From positions 1 to 64,000 of the forward strand of contig LGRX02029050.1 in NCBI GenBank assembly GCA_001247695.2: a stretch of 64,000 nt of DNA. Reading direction: 5' to 3'. The notes beneath the pieces were generated by a model. It had not been told where the DNA came from, did no database searches, and saw only the letters and a list, made by a program, of their open reading frames with translations. This DNA comes from Cymbomonas tetramitiformis (Eukaryota; Chlorophyta; Pyramimonadophyceae; Pyramimonadales; Pyramimonadaceae). The translations under genes and the position numbers were made by a program. Position 1 is the first letter of the stretch. Every line of letters starts with the position of its first letter. Below are positions 1-10,323 of this stretch, piece after piece.

Positions 1-240
1 CTGCTCACTAAACTGGCCGGTAGTTGCCGCCGCTAGCCATATGAAACACTTGCCATCGCCGGGGACTATTACAAGCCGCCATGTGCGTAGAGAGCAGGGA
101 GAGCAGCCCTACAAAAACACGCGAACGGACACTGTCACAGGGGCATACACTCGATGGCTGTGGAAGCATGCGCAGCTCGGGACCGACATCGCCAGGTATC
201 CATGGCCCTGTCGATGGCCCGGGGAGAGCCATTCTTTGGC

Positions 241-1410
241 CGCTGCTCACCCTTTGGCCGCTGATTCGCAACCGCAGATGACGCAGCATATATAAGGCAC
301 AGCGCCGGGGAGAGTGCCGCACGCGCCACGCGCCTGATTCGGCGCGGAGCGGAGCAGCCTCCCCGCACCCTTTGTCCCTGGGTCCTATGGTCCTTGCGTG
401 CAGACTATGCACCTATCTACCGTACGCGCACCCTCGCGCATTCCTCCCCACCGACGACATGCAGCGCCGCTGCTCACCCTTTGGCTGCTGATTCGCAACC
501 GCAGATGAAGCAGCATAAGGCACAGCGCCGGGGAGAGCGCCGCACGCGCCACGCGCCTGATTCGGCGCGGAGCGGAGCAGCCTCCCCGCACCCTTTGTCC
601 CTGGGTCCTATGGTCCTTGCGTGCAGACTATGCACCTATCTACCGTACGCGCACCCTCGCGCATCCCTCCCCACCCACGACCTGCAGCGCCGCTGCTCAC
701 CCTTTGGCCGCTGATTCGCAACCGCAGATGAAGCAGGATAAGGCACAGCGCCGGGGAGAGCGCCGCACGCGCCACGCGCCTGATTCGGCGCGGAGCGGAG
801 CAGCCTCCCCGCACCCTTTGTCCCTGGGTCCTATGGTCCTTGCGTGCACACTATGCACCTATCTACCGTACGCGCACCCTCGCGCATCCCTCCCCACCCA
901 CGACCTGCAGCGCCGCTGCTCACCCTTTGGCCGCTGATTCGCAACCGCAGATGAAGCAGGATAAGGCACAGCGCCGGGGAGAGCGCCGCACGCGCCACGC
1001 GCCTGATTCGGCGCGGAGCGGAGCAGCCTCCCCGCACCCTTTGTCCCTGGGTCCTATGGTCCTTGCGTGCACACTATGCACCTATCTACCGTACGCGCAC
1101 CCTCGCGCATCCCTCCCCACCCACGACCTGCAGCGCCGCTGCTCACCCTTTGGCCGCTGATTCGCAACCACAGATGAAGCAGCATTAGGCACAGCGCCGG
1201 GGAGAGCGCCGCACGCGCCACGCGCCTGATTCGGCGCGGAGCGGAGCAGCCTCCCCGCACCCTTTGTCCCTGGGTCCTATGTTCCTTGCGTGCACCCTAT
1301 GCACCTTTCTACAAAGAAATACACAAAGATATATGCCGGGAAAAAAAAACAATCCCACCCATGACTCGCTGTCCACCCCTTGGCCGCTGATTCGCAACCG
1401 CAGATGAACA
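241..1410. repeat. 223-bp tandem satellite, about five units
   Basis: The landmark ctgattcgca recurs at about 260, 487, 710, 933, 1156 and 1387, giving a period of 223 bp in the inner units and 227-231 bp at the edges. The inner units differ by only a few bases. The last unit diverges after about 1300, where an A-rich stretch interrupts it. The unit is GC-rich and open in several frames, so the repetitive ORFs seen on both strands are by-products of the period and not genes. Confidence 0.9.
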
Positions 1411-1707
1411 GTCGCCCGACAAGCTGCTGACCAGGCACCCGCGGAGTGGCGGCTGCGTTCACTAGATGAAGGGCGGGCGGGCGGGATCCCGTACGGGAAG
1501 GGAGGGGAAGGAAAAGTTCACGGTCTTACCGGGTTTTCCTCGACCACTCCTCCAGCGACCGGGGGAGGCCGCCTCCCTGCACGGTTGCAGCTTCGGAGGC
1601 CTGCGCACCAGTTCACGAAAGCATGTTTGAATCCACTGCGGAAACCATGGGATATTCCCACAGCAGTGGCATCCCACAGCGTGCATGCCGGAAAACAGGG
1701 GAGTCCG

Positions 1708-1887
1708 CATACCTGAATGAATACGCACAGCCGGTGACTTTTCCTAAGCACGTGATTCCGCACCAGGGCGCAGTCACCGGCTGTGTGTATCCACATATTC
1801 GCTGACCACCTATTTACGCAGAAACTTTCAGGAGCCGTCCGCTCTTTCAGTCGAACAGCGGTTAACTAATTAAGCCACGAACCTATC
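1708..1887. repeat. 180-bp repeat A, copy 1, with 14-bp hairpin
   Basis: This 180-bp block recurs, apparently without a mismatch, at 2341-2520. It contains a perfect 14-bp inverted repeat (cacagccggtgact at 1726-1739 and its complement at 1772-1785) around a 32-nt loop. Near identity of the copies points to a recent duplication. I see no coding potential. Confidence 0.85.
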
Positions 1888-2057
1888 AACGACGATCGCT
1901 CTTAATTGGAAGATGCGCTTTGAATTGGAAGATTTTTTGAAGGTCATTGTTTTGATGTTTTTTACATTATTTGAAACATATCATGCCCAAAAAATAGGGT
2001 GGTTATAATTTTGGAAGTTTTTCTCATCGTACGAGGCGGGGTTTTCAGAATTCTTAC

Positions 2058-2117
2058 GATCGCACTAGTCACATCACTAGTGCGATCTGACTTCGCACTA
2101 GTCACGCGACTAGTGCG
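2058..2117. repeat. Two adjacent palindromes with actagt cores
   Basis: The first is a 30-bp hairpin with 12-bp arms (gatcgcactagt) and a 6-nt loop at 2058-2087. The second has 9-bp arms (cgcactagt) with another 6-nt loop at 2094-2117. The arms share one sequence but the loops differ (cacatc, cacgcg), so this is a duplicated hairpin. Its function is unknown; it could be a protein-binding site or the remnant of a foldback element. Confidence 0.75.
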
Positions 2118-2270
2118 GACTCAAGCGACACACGGCCGTACGGGGCACCCGGCGATGAACCAACGACATTCCGGTCACTCATGATCATTTTGGAAGCATT
2201 TCAAACCAAAAACCAAAAAATAAAAAATTTGGAAGGAGTGACTTCTTCCAATTCAGAGCGTTCGTCGTTT

Positions 2271-2588
2271 ATCCAACATGCACATCCACAACAGACAAGC
2301 ATGGGGCACGTAACCTTTGGAGCGAGTGCGGCCTGGCCTGCATACCTGAATGAATACGCACAGCCGGTGACTTTTCCTAAGCACGTGATTCCGCACCAGG
2401 GCGCAGTCACCGGCTGTGTGTATCCACATATTCGCTGACCACCTATTTACGCAGAAACTTTCAGGAGCCGTCCGCTCTTTCAGTCGAACAGCGGTTAACT
2501 AATTAAGCCACGAACCTATCCAACATGCACATCCACAAGAGACAAGCATGGGGCACGTAACCTTTGGAGCGAGTGCGGCCTGGCCTGC
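2271..2588. repeat. Composite repeat B-A-B
   Basis: A 70-bp block B (2271-2340) is followed by the second copy of the 180-bp block A (2341-2520), and B recurs at about 2518-2588 with one visible mismatch (caacag against caagag). The order is therefore A ... B-A-B. It could have arisen by unequal exchange or by repeated insertion of a mobile unit. Confidence 0.8.
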
Positions 2589-3123
2589 CTCGCTGCCAAC
2601 CGTGGCCGTCCTTGCCCGTTTAGGTGCACCTTGTTCAGCAGCGCTCGTTGCTCCTGTTCGGGTACTCTCCATTCTTAAGTAACAGTACTCGCTTTTAAAA
2701 GTAAACTACCTGTTCTGCATACATTGCAACAGAACTGCTTTCTGTCACCCGCGTGATTCAAGAAAAAAGTAAAACTACTTACCAGCCATTTTCTTTCTCG
2801 ACCTTCTGCTACTTAAATTAAATAAACAAAAAATAAACTGTTACAGTTTAACTGTTTTTTGAAAACTTCAACTTCAAGAACCTAACTTGGTTTCTTGGCT
2901 ACGTTACCTCTCTCTTACCAGCTATGGTGCGCGTGGCCACTAAAATCGGCTACCTTTCGGCTCCCTACTGGTTTAGCCGAGACAGGTATGATACGATCTG
3001 TATGTGACGCATCCCACCTATCTACTGAACGATGATGTATACCCCTGCCTGCGTTCATACCTGGCCGCCATTCGCCAGTCGCTCCACTCCTGTCAATTCT
3101 ACCTTGGCCACAGACCAGAGAAT
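2589..3123. other. Stretch without recognisable feature
   Basis: Mixed AT-rich sequence with short T- and A-runs. I see no splice-supported exon, RNA gene or repeat of note here. Confidence 0.5.
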
Positions 3124-3460
3124 TGCACATCTACCATTCAGGATCCTCGTTTACCACGGTTTACCAGCTCCGTCTCTATATTTATACTACATTGCGAAGT
3201 TTTATATCCATTTACCATTAGGCCACGACCATTTACCATTCCAGATCCTCGTTTACCACGCTCCGTTCTGAAATTACCAGGCTTTTACCATGCTTCAACC
3301 TATGTTACCGCAAATTACCAATGATTTACCGTCAGTTATTTTTTTTTTATAAATATTTTAACGTTTACCACCTGATTACCACCCCACATAGGGGCTTACC
3401 GCCGTTTACCACCAGTTTACCACATTTTAACACCAGTTTACCACATTCTACCACGATTCC
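3124..3460. repeat. Degenerate TTTACCA-rich tract
   Basis: The heptamer tttacca and close variants (attacca, ttaccg) occur about seventeen times at irregular 10-30 bp spacing, always in the same orientation. It is not a strict tandem repeat. It lies just beyond the stop codon of the minus-strand gene at 3464-4380, so on that gene's strand it would be a TGGTAAA-rich 3' region. Confidence 0.7.
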
Positions 3461-3463
3461 TTC

Positions 3464-4380
3464 TCAGTGTGAGGGTTTAAACCGCTTCAATGTCTCGGGG
3501 TACGTGCGAGGAAGGACTTGCCGTTCTTCGTTGTTAAGGAGCCTTCCCCGGACGATGTCGAGAATAGATGCAAAGATGGACTGAGTCCCGTTGTGCTCGA
3601 CCTGCATCTCCAAAAGGTCAAGTAACAGTCCGTTGATCTTGGAAATGTCCTGCAGGGCGCCAACACTTCATCAGTCCATCCGCGCTTGGTACTAGAAGGA
3701 TGCATGTGTAAAGTCATGGGGCAATATGGGTCCCCATCCGGTACCATACATGGGACCGGGCCGTTCACACAGGTCCCGTATCGGTCCCATGTGGGTACCT
3801 TAACTTGCAAGCAGCACTCACTACTGTAACCGTACGAGGCGGTATGTACTGGTCCTAGACCGGTACCACGTCCCGTACCGATAGTTCCCCCACATGTTCC
3901 CAATGGGTACCACATCCTGAACACCGCACTCACCACATCGCCTTCGCCATCGGAATCATCCGCAGAGTCGTCGGTAAGCTCTTCGGCATCTTCATCCTCC
4001 TCGCCACCGCCTTCCCCGTCGCCGCTGTCGTCTCCGGATGACGATTCGCCATCATCATCACGTAGTTGTTTCCCAAACCCCAAGTCCTCGATGTGTTTCG
4101 CCAACGCTTCAAAGTTGGATATCACCTCGGCTTCCCGAGGGGTATGGTCACGATCCGCACCGCCCATCTCATCATCTCGGGGAGATGATCGCTCATTCTC
4201 TTCTTCGAACTCCTGTTGCGGAATGAATACACCATATTGTTTGACATGTCGGAGAATTTGACGGCGGCCAAGTTCACGTGTCGTAAGCCCTCGGTGGTGG
4301 CATTGATTACACGGACAAATGCCATACTCTGAAACGTAGCGTCCAGGGCGGCTTCCTTGTATGCCCTGTGGAGTCGCCAT
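3464..4380 (-). CDS. Two-exon gene, C-x2-C start and acidic middle; possibly CACTA-type transposon protein
   Basis: Exon 1 (4380-3934) starts MATPQG. It has a short Cys motif CPCNQC followed by a basic helix, then a strongly acidic Asp/Glu/Ser stretch at about residues 95-149. It ends at a GTGAGT donor in phase 0. Exon 2 (3649-3464) reads DISKINGLLLDLLEMQ at its start and ends in TGA; the product would be about 210 aa. The intron (3650-3933) is full of GGTACC/GGGACC repeats. C-x2-C plus basic N-termini of this kind remind me of proteins from Tnp2/CACTA-type transposons, but no transposase domain is present, so the family assignment is inference. It may also be a host gene of unknown role. The splice reading is phase-consistent. 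Confidence 0.55.
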
Positions 4381-4554
4381 CTATCGTCACATAGACAAGT
4401 GCCAAACCATTTTATCCAGCATGTTGCAGGTAGAACGCCTGCAAAAGGTCGTACACGCTGGGGTGAGTAAGTGTTTAAAGCGAGCAGTACTATACGGGGG
4501 CGGGGTCTCGGACCGATAGGAATCACTCAGTCCATAACCGGTCCCGGACCCCGG

Positions 4555-4740
4555 ACCCGTAGGAACCATGCCTTGGACCCCATACGGACCCGTCGGTACC
4601 ATGCCTTGGACTCCATACGGACCCGTCGGTACCATGCCTTGGACTCCATACGGACCCGTCGGTACCATGCCTGGGACCCCACATGGACCCGTCGGTACCA
4701 TGCCTTGGACCCCACACGGACCCCACACGGACCCGTTCGG
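4555..4740. repeat. 33-bp tandem repeat, five units
   Basis: Units start with atgccttggac at 4568, 4601, 4634, 4667 (variant atgcctggga) and 4700. Each contains catacggacccgtcggtacc or a variant. The unit length is a multiple of three, which explains the repetitive ORFs on both strands. It belongs to the GGACC/GGTCC repeat family that fills 3.7-10.3 kb. Confidence 0.85.
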
Positions 4741-4831
4741 AATCCACCGCAGCAAGACGCCGCAACCCTAATAAACCCTATGGTCCCATAGGTGGAACAC
4801 AGCCCGCCCCTATGGGGTAAAGTAAAAAAAC

Positions 4832-5264
4832 AACCGGGTCTAGGGCGTGGGTCCGGGTCCATGTGGTCCAAAAATGTCTGACCATGCATGGACCTCGCAT
4901 GGACTTGCCAAATAACCCGTTGAACCACTGTGGGACCGACGGCATGGACCCGTAATGAAGCCTATGGGACCGACGCACAGGTGTTTTTGCCTTTTTTTGC
5001 TTAAAAAAGTGCATTTTGGGGTTACGCGTTACACATGGACCTCACTTGGACCGACCAGTGTTAAAGGCTCGCTCTTACCCTGCCCCCATGAGGACCAGCG
5101 GGTCCCCGAGATTTTACAAAAAAAAACGCCGGGTCTAGGCGTGGGTCCGGGTCCATGTGGTGCAAAAATGTCTGACCATGCATGGACCTCGCATGGACTT
5201 GCGTCGGACCACTGTGGGACCGACGGCATGGACCCGTAATGAAGCCTATGGGACCGACGCACAG
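4832..5264. repeat. Two direct copies of a ~140-bp GGTCCATG-type repeat
   Basis: A block beginning ccgggtctagg at 4832-4981 recurs at about 5130-5264. Both copies contain the 13-mer aatgtctgaccat followed by gcatggacctcgcatggac. The first copy carries an extra ~12 bp (aaataacccgtt). The same 13-mer is found beside GGTCCATG clusters at 9.87, 10.03 and 10.21 kb. Confidence 0.8.
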
Positions 5265-5299
5265 TTTCACATTTTTGGGGATTCGAGTCACATGGACCT

Positions 5300-5650
5300 C
5301 ACGTGGACCTATCTAAAGAACGTCGGCGAGGCAAGCAGCGGTGTAAAGAATTCCTCGTTGAGAGATAGCGAAAATCGACCCAAAAATCGAAAAAAACAAA
5401 ATTTGGGCACTAAAAGGGGCAGGTTGATTGCAATATATCCTGCCAAACAAAAAAGCAAAAATGTTTTTTCCCGTGAGATATCGGCATTTTTGTGCGTGCG
5501 ATTTTTTCAAATCGAACTAAAGGGAAAAAATCGAAGAACAGGTGCTCTGTGGGAATGCTTTCCTGTTCCCAGCGAACGGTGCAATTGACGGACCAGATGA
5601 ACCCCCCAGTCTTAATCGGACGGTCTCCATGAGTTACTGAAACTCAAAAT
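5300..5650. other. A-rich stretch, no gene seen
   Basis: A/G-rich sequence with runs of four to six A and repeated aaaatcga. The short ORFs here have no supporting signal. Confidence 0.5.
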
Positions 5651-5761
5651 GGCATGAAGGCGTGGGTGGGCACCCACAACGCCCCTTGTGCACTACCCGC
5701 GTCGTCCATCGTGCCACCTGCACGGGGAACTGCCAGTAGAACACAAGGGGAATCGTGGGTG

Positions 5762-5848
5762 CCCATGCCTCCAAGGGGAATCGAACCCCTCACCCTCACG
5801 TGAAACGCGTTCGGCTTACCAACATTTGACCACTCGGCCAAGCACCCA
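5762..5848 (-). tRNA. tRNA-like sequence (class II, Leu/Ser-type), probably degenerate
   Basis: On the minus strand there is an A box tggccgagtgg (5840-5830) and a B box ggttcgattcc (5787-5777) inside a good T arm (gggg/cccc). Between them lies a small extra hairpin (cgcg-tttca-cgtg) that would fit a class II variable arm. An anticodon loop gtaagcc would give AAG (Leu), but position 37 is then C and the anticodon stem has a mismatch. GGGTGCT upstream can pair with GGCACCC downstream, but 10-11 extra bases separate the T arm from that 3' strand. The D-stem 3' side is also poor. So Pol III boxes are clear, while a functional tRNA is doubtful; it may be a pseudogene or a tRNA-derived short element. 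Confidence 0.5.
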
Positions 5849-5976
5849 CGATGATGGAAATTCGCCGCACGGCAGCAATTATATTCATAAAACCGCATGC
5901 CCTACCGAGAGCACTCTGAAACGAACTAGAAAAGAAAAAAAAATTGAGACCTGCAAATTTGAAATCGCAGCCCACC

Positions 5977-8295
5977 ATGTACCGATACAGAGACAGTCCC
6001 ATGCGAGTTGACTCGATCGCGTGGACCGACGTTGGACCTCGATGGAACCAATGCTGTCCACCTTGGTACAATGCCTCGCCTGGCGGCGCAGAAAGTCAAA
6101 GAACTTTGAATTCTTTGAAGACCTTCGTTCCTCGCACTACCGCCTCACAACCTCAGTCCTCACAGCCTCACGCACAACCTCCGTCCGTCCACGCAGCACA
6201 GACATCGATGGGACCTTCACGCAAGACACGCAGCAAAGACGAGAAGAAACTGTCTTCCCGGCAGACGACCCTCCCTCAGTCTGGAAACACCCAGCTGGGG
6301 GAGCTCATGCGCCAGTTTGCAGCCCAGCAGCAAGAAATGCAGGGTCTCCGGCAGCAGCTGGCAGCAGGGCTTGCTGGTGCTGCTGCTGTGCCTGCGCAGC
6401 ACCCGGCCGTCAAGGTGGAAGCGGGTGCTACAGGCAGCGCGCCTGGCGATGCGGGGGGGGTCTTCCACACGACAAAGGAAGCCCCCCAGCATCTCGTGAA
6501 GTCATTGCAGCGGTCGACAAATTTAGTTTGCGGAAATAATTTAAGAAGTGGAGTATGGGCCCCTGGATGCACCATCTCCACGCTGGAGGAAGAGAGCCTG
6601 GACGAAGCCGTTGAGGCGATCAAAACGGCGACGCCAGGCTTCTCGTACGAATGCGTGCGGGATTACATAAAAACCGACTGACATATATGAAATGTCAGAC
6701 CACCACCTTGGGGAGGTGGAAGCTAAAGACCACAAAAGAATGCCCGACGGGTTTTTTCCAGCGTTTTGACGGCCCGGCCCGCGGCGTCCGGGTGGCATCG
6801 GACGCCACCGGCGAGCTGCCCGGCAAGAAGACCACCGAGACGGTGCTGAATTACTTCGACGCCGGGCAGCCCACGGAGGGGCCCCTCTTTGAAGCCTTCT
6901 GGGCACTGGAGGGGGTGCAGTACGTCAAGCCCGCCGACGTGCAGCCCGCCAACTTGGGGAAGCCCGCCGCCGGGCTGGACAAGGATCAAGGGGAGAAGAT
7001 CCCTGCCCCAGTCGCGCCCGAGAAGCAGGGCAAGGAGAAGAAGAGTTCGTTCGTGTGGCCACTGGTAAGCAAACATACCTGTTATGTTTTTTTACCCTGG
7101 ACCCCTTTGTGTTAAGAGGGACGGTACAGGGGCCACGTTTAGCCCTCGTACCGAACCCACGCTGGACCGACCCACAGTGTGGTAGGGCCGCTCCAGCTGA
7201 ACTGCAGTGTGTGAGTGTGGGTACGATGTCGCTGACTGCTATTGGTTTGGGGCTGGGTCGCAGGCGGATGACTCCACACTGGTGCTCGGGTCATTCGTCG
7301 CCGTGCACCGCATCCGCTCCAAATCCGTTACCCCCTTCCCCGAGGAGTTCGCCTCCTCACTCCTCGACTACGACAACGATCGGTTCGAGTTGTGTTACGG
7401 GGTGGTGGAGGGGGTCCCCGGGGGGAGCAGTGTGAATATTGCCAAGGGGGGCAAAATCCCCAAGGACGTCGTGGAGGTTTTGCTCAAGTTCGGAGTAAAA
7501 CCTTCCCCCCACGACGAGAACGACGAGGCCGGGGACCATCACGACCGCATCCTTGCGATGCACGAGTTATCCATCACGAAGTTGCTCGCTCTCCCCTCCA
7601 ACTCAGAAAAAAAAATAAACAAAACAGAACTCCAGCACGACGCCAAGTCGATAATGGAGGCAGGCATCCTGGTGTGGTGAGCAACCCTTCAGTTCACACG
7701 TTTTGCCCTCTGTAAACCTGGGCCCGTTTACCTCTGTAAACCTGGGTCCCGCACGGTCCGGTGTTCTGCCCGCACCCCGCCCCCGTATGTCCTGTATGGT
7801 CCCACGTGTCGCCCCAACCCCGCCCCAGTATACTCTGTGTACTGTATTGAGGTGTGGTGTGTCTACGTATGCAGGTTGCCAGTCAGTAACGTCAAGCTCA
7901 GCAAAAATGCCTCTAAGGTATTTGCTGGTATGAAGGTGCAGAGCGCCAAGGAAGCTTCCGAACGAAGTACTGCCAGCCACGCCGCCAAGGAGGCCCGCAA
8001 AAAGGCGGCAAAGGAGATGCTCGGCAAGGCCAAGAGGAAAGCGGATGGGGGCGACGAAGCCGAGAAAAAGAAGAGGAAAAAGGGCAAGGCAGCTGTAACG
8101 GAGGAGGCCGAGGAGGCCGAGCAGGCCGAGCAGGCCGGGGAGGTGGTGGAGGACATGGAGGCGTCCGGGGATGGCGGGGATGGTGGTGAGAATGGTGATG
8201 GGCCCTCGGATGGGAATGGAGAGGATACGCAAGACGAAGATGCGCAAGACGAGGAGGGGGCAAGGGCAGGGTATGATAGTGGTGACGAAGAATAG
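5977..8295 (+). CDS. Spliced gene of unknown function with Ala/Lys-rich and acidic C-terminus
   Basis: Exons read in phase. The first, from ATG 5977 (a later ATG at 6208 is an alternative start), runs to 6654. A 44-bp intron 6655-6698 has a gactgac-type branch site and CAG. Exon 6699-7064 follows, then intron 7065-7263 (GTAAGC...CAG), exon 7264-7676, intron 7677-7874 (GTGAGC...GCAG), and exon 7875-8295 ending in TAG. Early residues are Gln-rich and coiled-coil-like (ELMRQFAAQQQEMQGLRQQL). The end holds a Lys-rich stretch (EKKKRKKGK), which could be a nuclear signal, and a long Glu/Asp/Gly tail. I recognise no catalytic domain. Introns 2 and 3 contain the same cctgggtcc/ggacc words as the surrounding repeats. 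It may be a transposon passenger gene. The first splice is the least certain. Confidence 0.5.
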
Positions 8296-8390
8296 CAATC
8301 ATTTTGTGTAGAACTGCCGTACTGTTTTTGCCGTCCTGACCACTTCACTTGTAAATATTGTTTATAATTGCATTGTATACTAAAATAATC

Positions 8391-9780
8391 ATATGGACCC
8401 GCTGAATAACCATATGGACCCACAAAATAATCGCATGGACCCGCTTGTTGATCACATGGACCCGTTTTACAATCGTATGGACCCGCTTAATACCCACACG
8501 AACCCGCCGAATAATCGTATGGACCCACAAAATGATCACATGGACCCGCTGAATAACCGTATGGGCCCACAAAATAATCGAATGGACCCGCTTGCAGAGC
8601 ACATGGACCCGTTTTACAATCGCATGGACCCGCTTAATACCCACACGAACCCGCCGAATAATCGTATGGACCCACAAAATGATCACATGGACCCGCTGAA
8701 TAACCGTATGGACCCACAAAATAATCGAATGGACCCGCTTGCAGAGCACATGGACCCGTTTTACAATCGCATGGACCCGCTTAATACCCACACGGACCCG
8801 CGAATAATCGTATGGACCCACAAAATAATCACACGGACCCTCTGAATAACCATATGGACCCACATAATAATCGCATGGACCCGCTTGCAGAGCACATGGA
8901 CCCGTTTTACAATCGCATGGACCCGCTTAATACCCAAACGAACCCGCCGAATAATCGTATGGACCAACAAAATAATCACATGGACCCGCTGAATAACCAT
9001 ATGGACCCACATAATAATCGCATGGACCCGCTTGCTGATCACATGGACCCGTTTTACAATCGCATGGACCCGCTTAATACCCACACGGACCCGCGAATAA
9101 TCGTATGGACCCACAAAATAATCACACGGACCCTCTGAATAACCATATGGACCCACATAATAATCGCATGGACCCGCTTGCAGAGCACATGGACCCGTTT
9201 TACAATCGCATGGACCCGCTTAATACCCGCACGGACCCGCCGAATAATCGTATGGACCCACAAAATGATCACATGGACCCGCTGAATAACCGTATGGACC
9301 CACATCATAATCGAATGGACCCGCTTGCAGAGCACATGGACCCGTTTTACAATCGCATGGACCCGCTTAATACCCACATGGACCCGCCGAAGAATCATAT
9401 GGACCAACAAAATAATCATATGGACCCGCTGAATAACCGTATGGACCCACAAAATAATCGTATGGACCCACAAAATAATCACATGGACCCGCTAAATAAC
9501 CGTATGGACCCGCTTGCAGAGCACATGGACCCGTTTTACAAACGCATGGACCCGCTTAATACCCACATGGACCCGCCGAAGAATCGTATGGACCCACAAA
9601 ATAATCACATGGACCCGCAGAATAATCGCATAGACCCACATACTAATCACATGGACCCGCTTAATGCCCACGTGGACCCGCCGGATAATCATACGGACCC
9701 GCTTAATACTCACACGGACCCGCTAGATCATCGCTTGGACCCGCCTAAATACCACATGGACCTGCCGGGTAATCATATGA
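8391..9780. repeat. 21-bp tandem array with CATGGACCC core, ~66 units
   Basis: Units of 21 bp begin atggaccc and end in aataatcgc-like variants. Ordered variants (for example cttgcagagcac, ttttacaatcgc, cttaatacccac) form a higher-order repeat of several units that itself recurs. The unit is divisible by three and free of stops in more than one frame, giving ORFs such as MDPLNNHMDPQNN on plus and RVHAIVKRVHVL on minus. I regard these as repeat by-products. The array starts about 95 bp after the stop of the gene ending at 8295. Confidence 0.95.
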
Positions 9781-10320
9781 ACCCATCGAGCGAGGGGTCC
9801 ATGCTGGGTCCATGTGATGCATTCCCTACGGGTCCATGCGAGGTCCATGCGTCGCATGGACCCGTAGGAATGTCTGACCATCGGACCCATGTGGCCCTCA
9901 CCGGTCCATGTGGGGTCCATGTGATGATAACTGAGTGGTCCCCGCGAAGTCCATGTGATTGTACCTACCGGTCCATGCGGGGTCCATGCGGGGTCCATGT
10001 GGGGTCCATGCGTCGCATGGACCCGTAGGAATGTCTGACCATCGGACCCATGTGGCCCTCACCGGTCCATGTCGGGTCCACATGCTACGTACACACTAAG
10101 AGGTATCACATGGACCCCACATGGACCCGTAGGGAGGGTCCATGTGAGGTCCATGTGACTGAAAACCGTATGGACCCCACATGGACCTTCAGTGGACCCC
10201 ATATGGACCCCTAGGGAGAAATGTCTGACCATTTGGGGCATGCGAGGTCCATTCCAAGTCCACGGGGGTCCACGTGAGGTCCATGCGGGGTCCATGTGAT
10301 TTATGAATCACATGGACCCG
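9781..10320. repeat. GGTCCATG/CATGGACC cluster
   Basis: Both orientations of the octamer are interspersed, often as ggggtccatg. A ~60-bp block (gtcgcatggacccgtagg to caccggtccatgt) at about 9852-9911 recurs at 10012-10072. The 13-mer aatgtctgaccat occurs here at about 9868 and 10031, with a partial copy at 10210. Because the octamer appears on both strands, the stretch could form many competing hairpins. Confidence 0.85.
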
Positions 10321-10323
10321 TCC

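Noticed and set aside
241..1410. Repeated 68- and 106-codon ORFs as a gene family
   Set aside because: They recur with the 223-bp satellite period on both strands and are explained by it.
8391..9780. Long ORFs encoding MDPxNN heptapeptide repeats (plus) and RVHxI repeats (minus)
   Set aside because: The 21-bp unit is a multiple of three and stop-free in several frames on both strands. There is no start context, domain or codon bias to favour one frame.
8391..9780. CRISPR array
   Set aside because: Units are contiguous 21-bp repeats without unique spacers, and the surrounding genes are eukaryotic and spliced.
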